Positions 11,641 through 23,010 of a stretch of DNA of 64,000 nt are shown piece by piece. The DNA lies in NCBI GenBank assembly GCA_003255025.1, contig QANY01013337.1, forward strand, positions 205,737-269,736, in the 5' to 3' direction. The stretch's first letter is position 1; every line of letters starts with the position of its first letter. A program made the position numbers and the translations under genes. Under the pieces are notes generated by a model. That model made no database searches, had not been told where the DNA came from, and was given only the letters and a program-made list of their open reading frames with translations. Origin of the DNA: Datisca glomerata (Eukaryota; Streptophyta; Magnoliopsida; Cucurbitales; Datiscaceae).

Positions 11641-12860
11641 ATCATACAAATATATGTCAATTAGTAGTAAATAATCAATAGTAATATAACCTACCAAATT
11701 TTCAATATTCTAAAACGCTTACCGCACAAATTTTATGCCAAGCTTCTCCTCCCTTTGATTTTGTTAGCCCTATATTTCTATGAGATAACTTTTGATGATA
11801 GAAAAACATTGACGTTGTTAATAAATCTAATCAAATTTGCAGAGGCTATTGGCAAAATTACCACAAGACATTCTAATTGAAGATCATGAAAATATTTATT
11901 TTCATAGTAGCTCATAAAGCATGAAGATTGAAGATCATAAAGATATTTATTTTCATGTAATTTTTCTTAGGAGCTCACTCATTTTATTTGTCTTTATTAA
12001 AGCTCAATTTTATTTAGGGATGCCAATCCTTAAATTAAGTCTCCTCCATAAAAAGCCTAAACACTAAAAATCATATCTCTCTTACACAATAGACAAAATA
12101 CATGAGATGGAGATAATGACAAAGCACAAGCAAAGTAAGTTTCAATTTTAAGTAGATAAAGAGAAATGGAGCTTACGCAAATAATTTTGACCATATTCGT
12201 GTTATTTTGAGTAGGAGTTTTTCTTGCCTTTTTGGTCAAGGAATTTTTATCCTTCTTATTAAGGATGGAGTGTTCTTTCCTTTTCCTATATTCAAAATTT
12301 GAAAATTTCTCTCCTAAACCCTAACTTCCATCTCCTCTATAAATACACTCCATTTTTATTCACAAAATAGAAATCCATAGCCAAGAGACTTGCTCTTAAA
12401 ACTCTCATAAATCTCTCTTAATATTTTGAGTTTTATACTTACAAATTTCTTGAATGAGCAAGATTATTTTTTTTGTGAGCTTAGATCGGAGATTCTACTC
12501 TTTTGAGAGATTTATTCTAAGATGTCATTTAATCTCAAAACACATAGCCTTGTGAGGTTTAGTTGGCACCCATAAAGTCAATTGAGTTTGTAAGGTTTGG
12601 TCTTCACTCTTAAAGAGATCGTGGGATTAAAAATCTCCAAGGGGGTCTTGGAGCGTGGAAGAAGGGATAGGATTTCCTGAACCATGTAAAAATATCGTGT
12701 GCCTATCTTCTTCTCCATCTTCTCTTTTTATTTTGTGCTATTTATGTTCTGCACTTTAATTTCTCGCACTTAATTTTTGCAATTTAATTTCCGCACTTTA
12801 AGTTTATGTAATCATTTTATTTTCTTGCTTTATATTTTCGTATTAATATAAAGCAACGAG
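11641..12860. mobile_element. LTR-like sequence, no coding capacity, class unresolved
   Basis: There is no gene here. From about 12240 to 12840 the sequence looks like the promoter, R and U5 part of a plant LTR on the plus strand. A TATA box, CTCCTCTATAAATACACTCC, lies at 12332-12351. It is followed by a leader of short A/T-rich runs, CCTGAACCATGTAAAAATAT (12678-12697), and a T/C-rich stretch with repeated GCACTTTAATTT motifs (12750-12800). No partner LTR was found in the window. It may be a solo LTR or the end of the debris to its right. Confidence 0.3.
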
Positions 12861-13130
12861 TGATGTCTATTGAGCACCTCAACTCACAAAGGGGATCAAG
12901 GATTTAGTCAGACCGATCATGCCTAGATAGATATCTATAAGTAATGTTTGTCGAGTACTTCAGCTTGTAAACATGATCAATGATCTATCTAGAGCAGGCA
13001 CGCCTGGCTATATATCAACAAGGATATCTACCGAGCAGTGTAGCTCAAAAAATAAGGACAAGGCCCTCTGATAAGCACTTTAGGGATTTATCTAGAGCAA
13101 GAACGCCTGGATATATGGTCAAGAAATGGT
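12861..13130 (+). repeat. ~82-bp tandem repeat, three degenerate units
   Basis: Units start at about 12861, 12942 and 13025. Each runs from a TATYGAGCACYTCARCT-like box through GATCAAGGATTTA or similar to CTAGAGCARGMACGCCTGG followed by MTATAT. The last unit is longer, about 105 bp. Tandem repeats of this size are typical of untranslated parts of large Gypsy elements of the Tat lineage. The unit differs from the 72-bp unit at 57999-58684. Confidence 0.65.
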
Positions 13131-15560
13131 CCTCTGGTAAAAAACCAAAGGAATTTGACTTCCTTTCTAAACCACCAGAGCAGAAAAAAGTCCAAGTAGG
13201 AGAGGGAATGTTCGACAAAATGTCAAAAGGTAAATTCCTATGGCGAGGAAGGTTTGCCCGACCAGACTTCCCGGATGGGAACAAAACTTCATAAAGGTCA
13301 CAACAGGTTTGTACGACCGCCGACCTATAAAGGGGGGAACTCGGAAAGATAAAACCCTACTCCAAAATGATCGAGGCCCTTTAAGATCCACTCCAAATCG
13401 GGATCACAAGCTCGTGTCAAAAAAAGTTTTGAAATATAATGCACGACATAGTAGTCGGAACAACCACGCCGCTTAGGATAAATGTCTCATCTAGACCAAG
13501 TTCAAGCTTGACTGAGAAAAGATAAAACCCTACTTACCTGATATATGTTTACCACATAAAATAGGCAAAAAAGAATATATTAATAACGGAGCTAGAGGTA
13601 ATGGAAGTTCATTTTCATTAATAAACAGAGGCCTACAAGTATAAGTAAGTATAAAAATATCCTCAGTTAAAAGGGGTGAACCCCTCCTAGGATAATTTAA
13701 AAAGCAAAATAACCCTTTCTGTTTGGGGCGATGGTTGTAGGATCTTCATAGCTTCATTGAACTTATTTGAGATCTCGAGGACTCTAGCTGCCCTAATCTT
13801 GGGGACTCAATCTCTTCCCATTAAGGTCAGAAAGGAAGGAGACACCCATCCTCGAGTTCAGAACGATCCTGTCCTCGGCCTACTTTTGGTGCCTCAACAC
13901 ACTCCTAACGGTCAGGGGAGTAAATTGATGAAATATCAAAAGGAATGACAATACAGAGGAGAGAGATAGGTTGTGGCCGGTTAAGGTGCTTCATTATGAG
14001 GAAAATGACGAAGCTAATGGCCGAATTAAAAGCCTTTGTTAAGGGAAAAGTCTCCACCGATAAGGGCGGGTAACCAGTACGAACAGAGAATTTACCGAAC
14101 TGGCTTGTCGATGTCGAAAAATTTACCATCAATGGAACATCGACTACTCTGAGGCACGTCATTAAAGAAACGACAGAGAGAAATGACAGTCATGAGATAG
14201 GAGGAGGGTCTTGAAAGAGAACCCCCAAAACAGAAGAGGCCCTAGAAGGGGAAGGATCATTGTTCTTCTGGGAAGAAGGACTGGGGGTAAGAACAAGGAT
14301 CAACAATGGTTTTGGCCTTTTGAAGGAGGCGAGGATGAAGGAAATGAGATGTGAGTCACTTATTTATAGGCCTAGAGAAAAGAAACCACTCATTTAATGA
14401 GCATTAAAGAAGTCCATGATGGCGACCGTTGAGGCTAAAATCAATGAACAACCATTTCGCAGACCAATGAGAAGATTTCAGAAGACCAAACAACATAATG
14501 ATATGACACAACATATTGAGTGGTCAGGATCCGTAGGAAAATAATACTCACCACTCCCTACGCAATTAATGCCCCCACTCTCGAAAAGGTTAACGATCTC
14601 GAAACGTGAGAAAGGTGAGACGACACGTGTACAACAAAAGTGGTTAGGTAGTCAACGTCGGTTGGTGCGATCCCCAATTACGAATAAACTTGAAGCATAA
14701 GCTTGAGCTACCCGCATCATGCAAAGTTTATAATGCCTAAATAGCTTGAATGTAGAGCTCGAGTTAATGAAGTCTTCAGACCTGGATGTCAGATGCTACC
14801 CAAGTTCTCGATTAGGGCCAACTGTTATAGGTGTTTTCCCAACCCCCAATGACTCAATGGCACGTGCCGCGCCATAATAGGAAGCTACTTACGCCAAGAA
14901 AGGAGTGGAACCGACCTCGACTGGTTGGCCCCTATGGAGTTCAGAATGCACAGACCCGAGCTCATGAAAAAATAGGAATAAGAGCGCAATGAAAGTTCCA
15001 TCGACCCCGAGCGTAAAGTCATCATCACCAACCGAAAGTAGTGGCCAAGGTGAAACAACTTCCTAAACTCGAGCGCGCAACCAGTCTAATCTCTACGGTG
15101 GAATGACAGGATAGCCTCCATCTGATCATCTCATAGGCACATAATCATTTATCCATCAGCTTTATGTCAAAGGTCACCTCCTTTCCATCCAATCGTTGCC
15201 AGGTAAGATGAATTTTGTGTCCCACAAAGCTTCTTCGACACGCTACCTACTGTTTGGAGGAATCATTGTATAAATACGTCTACTAATTAACCGGAAAGGT
15301 ATGTCGACTCGTCCCTGAGAAAATTATGTCAGAATACCGATCATCTACTGACTTAGGCATCGGAGGCCTTTAGACGGGGCAACACCCCCGGTCCCTCGCC
15401 TTTAGGATTCTTGGTATGTGTTTTACAGGCGTCGAGGTCGTGAGGAGATCCAGTGAACAGGAAGGGTACATCCACTGTAAAGAGGAAACAATTCATATAA
15501 TGTCATTCTAGCAGATGCCCCTGGTCAAGAGAACTCCCTCACAATGCACGGGAGATTGAC
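13131..15560. mobile_element. Gypsy-type LTR and untranslated-region debris
   Basis: There is no intact gene, and base composition is richer in G and C than the surroundings. Near the right end, a TATA-like TTGTATAAATACGTC (15267-15281) is followed by ACTGACTTAGGCATCGGAGG (15349-15368) and ACACCCCCGGTCCCTCGCC. That combination is typical of the U5 part of many plant Gypsy LTRs, here in plus orientation. A second, opposite promoter-like signal, GCCTATAAATAAGTGAC on the minus strand, lies at about 14357-14373. Weak open frames of 60-100 codons occur but show no recognisable domain. No target duplication was found. Confidence 0.4.
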
Positions 15561-15662
15561 ATTTGTACTGTTGATGACATAATAGCTGCTTGGAGGTTCT
15601 GACAGACTTTTTTAAGCAATTTGAAAGTACTCATAATGTAGCTATGAAAGGCTTTCTACTGA

Positions 15663-17452
15663 TTAAGTAAGATTTACTTCCCACCGTAAGATAGTAAATT
15701 GGCTTTCCATAATGAGGTTTTTTTTATTCATCCTTTCAATAAGCATAGCATAGATAGAAGATTTAGATTTAGTCAAATCTATAGACAATCCCAAATATAT
15801 ATCCTTATTACTAGAACAGGAGACCTTAAAAATATTTGCTATAGAGTCTCTCTTATGATTAGGAACATTTACACTAAACCACAAGCATCTTTTGTCAATA
15901 TTAATTTTCTGCCCCTTCATATTCATGTCCACTATATTACTCTAGTATTAGAAATAGTAGTTACGAGAATATCACTATTTCAACAGATAATCATACCCCT
16001 AGAAAATCTAATAGGATCAACAATATGTTGAAATTCAAATTTCCATTTTCTAATCAACCTTTTTGTCTTCTCTGATTTTGTTTGGTTCTCAATAAGATAA
16101 ATTAAGCTAGGCTTCAAATGAACAAGGGCATCTCTTAAGGCAAGATTTGTCAGATTATTGTCCAAACCTTGATAGTTCCAAACTAATACACTCATTGATC
16201 CTTGGATGGCTTGTTAGGGTAAACCATCATAGCCCAAGAAACAGATTCAGAATCTAATCCTACATTAACAAGAATTTCATGTAGTTCCCTCTCTCTACTA
16301 GTAATATCATTCTCAGACCTAGGTCTTTTGTTCCTGCAATGTTTTCCACTATCAGAAACATCCATACCCTGATATTTATTTTTACCAGCATTAACTTTTT
16401 ACTCTCGTAATTTTTCATCCTTGTTAGAAGTAAAGAAATTTTCATTATTATTTAGAGTTAAACTTGTACCTGATACTTCTAACTCATTAGGACTAATAAA
16501 GATCTTACCAGGTGATTAGCCTAAATTACCCTTTAATGACCTATTGCTCTCAGCTTCTTTAGTCTGAAAATTATGTCCGATAGAGTTCACTTCTTGGAAT
16601 TTTTTTTTATTTTGATTCTGGTTATAGTCTGTCACCCGCTTCTGGTATACCTACATTACCATCATTGAGTCTTGCATACGACATCTTGATATCCATAGGT
16701 GTCCTTAGGTTTGCCTCAGCGCTTAACCATTCGCCAAAATGATATTCCTCCCCTATTTTTTGCTCTTCTATCATAGGATAGGTTCTAATATCATGGTTAA
16801 TTATGCCACAGATGAACCAAAACTGAGGGAGCCTCTCATATTTAAGCTCTATCATATAGGATTTTGTCACCCAATCTGGGGGTAAGTCTTGGATTTGCAT
16901 CCAAATGGCATTTATCAAAATTAAATTCAGAAACTTTTAACATGGCTTTAAACCTCTTAAGAACCGGTAAACATCATTGAAATTACATGAGCTCTTCATT
17001 TCTATCTTCTACACATCTTTTTTGGCTTTTTATTCTGAAAAGACATTCTTTTCCAATACCTTGACTTACATACACTCTTCCAAACCCCAGATTTTTCTTA
17101 ATATATTTGTCATGGTATTAATATTAAAGCTCTTATCTGTAATGAGGTTCCCAACTAACCATGTTTCCTTTACTTGCAGCTCTTCTTGGATCAAATCATC
17201 AAGATCAATAATATTCTCAAACCCCTCGTACAAGGATAAAAAGAAGTTACAACTAAAGATCAAAAGAAAGGGGTAAATCAATAAGGAAACATAGAGTACG
17301 AAAGGACGAGAATCAAAGAGAGAAAACAAAATAACGGGAGGAGGGTCATACGAGCACTTATTGGAGAAACAAGAAAGGCTAGAGAACAAAATAAGCGTTG
17401 AGGTTAGTTTTTTGGTTTTCAAGAATGAAGACTAAAGAAAAGAAATAAAATT
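15663..17452 (-). mobile_element. L1-type LINE fragment with internal deletion
   Basis: Reading the minus strand from right to left. At 17422-17066 is the start of ORF1, with DLIQEELQVKETWLVGNLIT as in the DUF4283 family. At 16918-16622 is more of ORF1 (IWMQIQDLPPDWVT, YERLPQFWFICGIINHD, EYHFGEWLSAE), a degenerate zinc-knuckle region. At 16195-15980 is the start of the endonuclease (LVWNYQGLDNNLTNLALRD). Directly after it, at 15932-15663, comes the distal part of the reverse transcriptase (DIYLGLSIDLTKSK and, in another frame, WKANLLSYGGK). Most of the endonuclease and all of the RT catalytic core are therefore missing. Several stops break every frame. Copia-1 lies directly at its 5' side. 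Confidence 0.72.
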
Positions 17453-17925
17453 TGTTGGAAAATCTTAAAGTGAGCTTATATTAATATTTTATTGGATTTG
17501 ATAAAAATGGATTGATGAATAATTCTTGGTCCGTTTCACCCAATTAAATAAGTGATCTCACGGTATTAAGCTTAACATCTCGTATTAAGCAGTCTAGTTT
17601 GACAGAATAGTGTGAGCTATGTGTTTTACTGAAACCCGCGATGAGAGGATACAGTAAGATTAAGGGTTAGCTATGTCCCTTCTCTAAACCCTATATATAT
17701 GACATATATGACAACTTTGCTTGCCTCATCACGAGCTGTCATAAGGAATTAGAGTTTTAGAGAGGAAGATCTAATCTCATTGTATTGTACAACGATTATT
17801 GTCGTGATAGATCAATCATGTACACATTATATTTCTCTAACTCTATTTAATGTTATATTATCATGTATGATTCAATATGAATATATGTTTATAGAATTTC
17901 TTTGAACGATTTAGAAATTTCTACG
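17453..17925 (+). repeat. 5' LTR of Copia-1
   Basis: It starts TGTTGGAAAATC and pairs with 44368-44844. The stretches AATAAGTGATCTCACGGTAT and GATCAATCATGTACACATTA are identical in both copies. The 5' copy ends CTACG, where the 3' copy ends CTACA. Confidence 0.92.
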
Positions 17926-17927
17926 TG

Positions 17928-17939
17928 TGGTATCAGAGC
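17928..17939 (+). other. Primer binding site of Copia-1 (initiator Met tRNA)
   Basis: TGGTATCAGAGC lies two to three bases after the 5' LTR. It is the standard complement of the 3' end of plant initiator methionine tRNA used by Copia and Gypsy elements. Confidence 0.9.
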
Positions 17940-19064
17940 TAATCATATATAATGTGAAACCTAATTTATAAGTTTAAACAAATTATATGATTAATTTAAT
18001 TAGAACCAAATTTATTTGTTCAATCAGAGTATATTGTTTGGTATATTTCCATTGCTTATCGATTGTTCAATAATGATTTTTAATTGACTATTCAAACGAC
18101 TGTTACACTGATTGTTTACTATAGTTCCATTGATTGTTCACTAAGGATGGTGTTCAATGCCTATTGTTAGTCGTATATGTTTGACTATTATTAGTATTCA
18201 GCCATTTAGGATATCCAATTGTTGTTTCGATATTTTGGAACTCTCAGTGTTCGGGTATTTTCTCAGCTTTATAAAATTAGATATTCATTAATTCATCGTA
18301 GTTTAGAAATTATTTGAAGTCACTGTTTTGGTAAAATTGACTTATTTATGTTTGTAATCTTTGATAAAATAATTTAATTGTTATGCAAATCTTATATTTT
18401 TCCATTGTCGGGCTGTTTTTTTTTATGAATATAACAATCAGTATAATTCAATTGAATAGAAAACTCGTTAAAGACCGTATTTCAAATCTTAAAAATACTA
18501 TGTGCATAATGAGTTGGACTCTTCAGCTGGCTATCACATTTGCGTTGCACGTTTATTGATTGTAAGAAATGGAAACTGTATAGGCAATTTGTCCTCTTAG
18601 TTCATGACCCTTAGTTAATATGGTTAATTTGATAAAATATATTGTGATTTTGTTGGTTAACAACTTTGATTTGTGGGTTAATTTTTAAGAAGTGTTTTGG
18701 TCAAACATTTCATTTAGAATAATCACATGCATATATATAGTTACAATATATACAATGACAGTAAATGGGCAATTTTTCTTCTTATTCAAAGAAATTTTGG
18801 TTAATAACCATTACGGTTCTTTACCACTAAAAGAGGATAATTTTAAGATATACACATTCTCATGTCTTGAGAAAATGTATGACTTAGAAGATTTATCTAC
18901 CTAAAGGAGATAAACTTTTCAAGTATTGTATATTTTTTTTATTTACCTCATGCTAGGAGACCAATAGTGTGTTATACTCTTTGCCTAAAGGGAAGTGTAT
19001 AATAAATGCCTCCGGCCCTCATTGATAATCCTTTTATCATATATTGCCTATGTTTTAATCTAAG

Positions 19065-19419
19065 TTGTTTATCTTGGAGCACTTAGTCGCTTTTACAATG
19101 AACAATAACAATGTCACTATTCAAGTCTTGACTTATTCAAATTTTAAGAAATGGAAGCAAGATGTGGAGTTTGCCTTAGGAATAATGGACATGGACTTAG
19201 CTTTGTGCGAGGATGAGCCTGCACCACTCACGGTAGAAAATGATGCTAATGAAAATAGTTACTATGCCAAGTGGGAGCACCTTCTAAATAGTTTACGAGA
19301 GACAAATAAGAACAAAGATTTTTTCACTGCTACAGGTCAAAGATACCAGATATTAGATCAAGTTGAGGCTAATAATTTAATGAACGAATTAGTGGTATCA
19401 AGTATGATGAAACTAAGGG
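19065..19419 (+). pseudogene. Copia-1 gag, 5' part, cut by the Gypsy insertion
   Basis: The frame from 19098 (MNNNNVTIQVLTYSNFKKWK) to NNLMNELVVSSMMKL is the first part of a Copia gag of the UBN2 family. It is typified by the early 'F.KWK.D..F.L' block and a later 'LM..L....M..' block. It ends at the Gypsy TSD AAGGG (19415-19419). The second half resumes at 31987. A 1-base frame difference between the two halves shows additional decay. Confidence 0.82.
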
Positions 19420-19748
19420 TGTAATACCCCGACCCTTTATAAAATGGCATTTTGTAAAATTAATTAGATATGATTTATTTTAAAATTGATTTCTTTAAAT
19501 TTTAAAAGGAGTTTTATTATATAATTTTGAAAACTCTCACACCTATGCACACGTATACACTAATTCAACCCTAAACTAATTAGATGTTTATTCTCACCTA
19601 TCTCCCCCACTCTCTCATTTTATCTTTCACTCAACTCACATCTAGTAACCGTTGTTCATCTCCTTCTTCAACATCTTCGTTCCTCTGTTTACGAACCCAT
19701 CTTTGCTATTTAATCTACATGCCTTCTCTTTGCAGTTTTCATGCCTTC

Positions 19749-20219
19749 TGAATAGGTAAAAAATAACTGCTGTCACATGGACAAAAAGGACCTACCTACG
19801 GCTCACGAAAAGTGGAAGTAAAGCAAAAATGATTTACGGGCTGAAGTCGCGAGACATTCATAAATAAATTGCTACCACTTCCAAAACAGGGGATCATCAC
19901 TTCCAAAACAGGGGACTATCACTTCCAGAACGGGGAACCATGACTTCTGAAATGGGGAAGAACAATAGAATGGGAAAAAGGAGTTCAGACCGACAATCAA
20001 TTGACCGTAATGGATTGAGTAAGCTGAAATTATCCAGACAAGACAGATTGACATGTCACCAAGTGATTTTGACTTATGGGCTCAGAACGACAAGAAATCG
20101 TCAAGTAGTTGTGATTAAATTGATAGCTGAGCAAGACAGATGAGAAATGAGAAAGGGAAAGGAAGAAGATCCCTTCAGCCGAACACATAGGGGGTGTGAT
20201 CATCCCCCTTACATTTATC

Positions 20220-20285
<66 letters not shown>

Positions 20286-20440
20286 GTTATTATTATTGTA
20301 AAACCTGTCAGTACATGCTCATGTAAAAAGAGAAAGGAGAGGCAACCCAAGAAAACCTTTACTAAGTGCATTACTTTTCCCTCTTCTTTCATCATCAATT
20401 GTGTAAAATCTCTTTGCACAAGTGAATATCAATCGTTCCT
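19749..20440 (+). repeat. Terminal repeat copy 1 of the LARD-like element
   Basis: It shares with copies 2 and 3 the start AGGTAAAAAATA, AAGCAAAAATGATTTACRGG, a stretch of CACTTCC-type subrepeats, the TTA microsatellite, and CATGTAAAAAGARAAAGGAG followed by AGGCAACCCAAGAAAAC. Similarity is lost after AATATCAATCGT near 20435. Confidence 0.8.
20221..20298. repeat. (TTA)n microsatellite, about 25 triplets
   Basis: The run is nearly pure, with two TTG interruptions near its end. It sits at the same position as short TTA runs in terminal-repeat copy 2 (about 23549-23571) and copy 3 (about 24196-24211). Apparent open frames here (poly-Ile) are an artefact of the repeat. Confidence 0.95.
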
Positions 20441-20705
20441 TGCATATTCGATTGGCTTATTTATTTTACATCATCATCAACTTCTAAAAAAAGGAAGGGG
20501 GAACTTATTTGACTCGTGATAAAAAAGTTTTGGGTTTTAACTCTAATTTGAATTAAAGTTTTGAGTTGAAAAGTCCTTAGAACGGGAGAAGTCTTGAGAA
20601 TGGGAAAGTATTGATAATGGGAAAAGTCTTGACAGCGGGGACGGAATTATCTTTGATGGCGGATGAAATTATCCTGATGACGGAGAATTTTATGGTGGTT
20701 TTCAT

Positions 20706-21230
20706 ACAGGAAAAATAGATTATGTAGAACTGTAAGCTTCAGAAATTAAACTGTATTTATTGGAAGTTAACTACATGACAAATATTATATCATCAGAAAG
20801 ATATGGAAGTCTATTTTTCGTAAAATTTTACGAAAATCAATTCGGAGCTCTCGGTCAAAAGTTATGATACTTTTCTTTAGTACTATCCAGGAAAGTAAAT
20901 ATATTCACGCTTTTCATATTTAAATTTTAAACTGTACTGATTTAGAAAGTATTATACGACAATTTATATATGTTAAAAAAATATGGATGTCTACTTCTTG
21001 AAAGAATTTTGCAGAACTTGATTTGGAGTTCTTGAAAAAAAGTTATGATAATTTTCATAAAGGCTGCTCATGAAAGTAGATTATGCGGAACGATCAATTT
21101 CAAAAATTAAACTGTATTGATTGAAAGCCAAAGACATGGCAAATCTTATATAATCATAAAAATACAAAAGTATACTTATTGAAGAATTTTACAGAATTCA
21201 CTTTAGAGCTCTTGATTAAAACTTGTAACC
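20706..21230 (+). repeat. ~180-bp tandem repeat, three units
   Basis: Units start at about 20706, 20889 and 21070. Shared landmarks are AGGAAARTARATTATG-like starts, AAATTAAACTGTATT, AATATGGAWGTCTA, TTTTRCRGAA, GGAGYTCTTG and AAAGTTATGATAATTTTC. They are degenerate but collinear. Monomer length is in the range of plant satellites, although only three units are present. Confidence 0.7.
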
Positions 21231-21255
21231 CGATAAACGTGCAGGCTGCCAACTT

Positions 21256-21485
21256 TCTCTCTTCTTTGACAATAGAACTAATGGCGTAAGTTCTTGGGAG
21301 AGACAGTTCATAAGTCATACTCTAAAAAAATTAAGGACATAAGTCCTTGAGAGGAGCAGTTCATAAATCATACTCTCAGAAGGAACTAAGAGCGTTAGTC
21401 ATTGGGAGGGGCAATTCATAAGTCTTACTCTCAAAATGAACTAAGGGCATAAGTCCTTGACAGGGGTAATTTATAAATTCTACTC
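21256..21485 (+). repeat. ~62-bp tandem repeat, about four units
   Basis: Each unit contains AACTAAGGGCATAAGTCCTT (or a variant), GGGAGGGGCAATTCATAAGT and CATACTCTCA. It lies in the interior of the LARD-like element, directly before the 75-bp family. Confidence 0.75.
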
Positions 21486-21490
21486 TTAGA

Positions 21491-21945
21491 AGAAAATCAA
21501 AATGGGGTCATGGTTCCACGGAAAGAGCCTAAATCATTCGGAGTGTCTATGGACGCCAATCCTAGAAGAAAATCAAAATGAGACCATAGTTCTACAGAAG
21601 GAGCCTAAGTCCTTGAGAGTGTCTACGGACGCCGTTCTTAGAAGGAAATTAATATGGGGCCATGGTTCAATATGAGCCTAAGTCCTTGGGAGTGTTTACG
21701 GACACCGTTCCTAGAAGAAAATCAAAGCATGACCATAGTTTCACGGAAGGAGCCTACGTCTTTGGAAGTGTCTACGGACGCCATTCCTAGAAGGAAATCA
21801 AAATGGGGTCATGGTTTCATAGGAGCCTAAGTCCTTGGGAGTGTTTAGGAGCATCATTCCTAGAAGAAAATCAAAACAAGACCATGGTTCCACAAGAACC
21901 TAAGTCCTTGGGAGTGTCTATGGACATCATTCTTAGAAGGAAATC
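21491..21945 (+). repeat. ~75-bp tandem repeat, six units with an alternating two-type pattern
   Basis: Each unit holds GAAATCAAAATGGGGTCATG-like, GGAGCCTAAGTCCTTGGGAG-like and TGTCTACGGACGCCATTCCT-like blocks. Units 2, 4 and 6 start GAAAATCAAA and carry a GACCATRG block. Units 3 and 5 start GGAAATYAA and carry a GGGGYCATGG block. Unit 1 is mixed. Confidence 0.8.
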
Positions 21946-22044
21946 AAAAACTTCAAAATAGAAGTATCCTTGTCTAACGGATCATATGATGCTCAAATAA
22001 TTCATAACGAAAATAAATGAAGAAAGCAAAGATGAAATATTTCT

Positions 22045-22300
22045 TAAAAATGGGGCCATGGTTCTTTATTTGAACCTAAGTCCTCATCTTGAAAGAAAAC
22101 GGGCAGTTCGTAAGTCCATCTCAAAGAGAAAACAGGGCCATGGTTCCTTATTTGAACCCAAGTCTTCTCGGAAAAAAAACAGGGGCCATGGTTCTTTGTT
22201 TGAACCTAAGTCCTTGAGAACGGGCAGATCGTAAGTCGTTCTTTCGGAGTGAGAATGTGATCATGATTCTTTATTTGAACCTGAGTCCTCAGAAATAAGA
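22045..22300 (+). repeat. Four related units with GGCCATGGTTCTTTATTTGA core
   Basis: Cores occur near 22053, 22136, 22184 and 22258, each followed by ACCTAAGTCCT or ACCCAAGTCTT. Spacing varies from 48 to 83 bp because a GGGCAGTTCGTAAGTCC-like block is present only in some units. Confidence 0.7.
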
Positions 22301-23010
22301 AGATTATAACGCATTCTCTCTAAAGGAAGTTAAAGTCGTATCCTCAAAAATGGATTTCACAACTAGAAAGATATTTGCTCTCTAACAAATATCAAAGTCA
22401 CCAGAACAGATTCTAAACTAGAAGCGTTTGACAACAAATTCTAGTATGGAAACAACTATTCTTAAGAGAACTGGGAGGAAAAAATTTTTGAAGTGTCTGA
22501 GCACGGATTTCATTGATAGCTTGAAGTTGGTACGGGAACAGTTTTGGATCTCTAAAATTTTGCTAAAGCCTTTGAAGAAAGAATGAAATACAACAAAAAG
22601 GGAGTTCAAAAAGAAAATTTGTGCAAACAAAGTGATTTTCATTGATCGAAGCAGAAATACAAAGGAAAAAGGAAAACAGGAAAAACTCTATCAATAATCC
22701 CATAGTAAAAAGAACATAAAGACATTACAACAAATAAAGGAAAAGTAATCATCATCATCGACAACGAGCTGGAAAAAAAGTTATTCGAAAATCGTAAAAC
22801 ATTTGTGAACATGAGCAAAAAAATGTAATGGCAGAAAGAAAATGAGAAACCACCACTGACAACAGACAATCGAAATGTTATATGGAAAAACAACGTTGCA
22901 TATTTTTATGAAGCACGTGAGAACAGAAGCGGACAGATGTAACGTCAGAATAAGAAAAGACAAATCATTACACCTCAACGAATAAAATTCTGTTGAGTGT
23001 AACATGGCCA
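22301..23010. other. Right interior of the LARD-like element, nothing recognised
   Basis: About 700 bases lie between the last tandem repeats and the right terminal repeats. A few minus-strand open frames of 70-85 codons are present (for example 22893-22639). They are rich in Phe and Ser, overlap one another in different frames and show no domain. I see no purine tract typical of a 3' LTR boundary. Confidence 0.4.

Noticed and set aside
12980..13294. 104-codon plus-strand frame as a small protein gene
   Set aside because: Its first third lies in the 82-bp tandem repeat, and the rest shows no domain; it is more likely untranslated LTR-element debris.
20196..20519. Open frames of about 107 and 129 codons with long Ile runs
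   Set aside because: They are produced by the TTA/ATT microsatellite and its flanks; no domain is present and both strands are open for the same reason.
20706..21230. Centromeric satellite call for the ~180-bp repeat
   Set aside because: The monomer length is suggestive, but only three degenerate units occur and they are confined to a retroelement interior; no centromere evidence.
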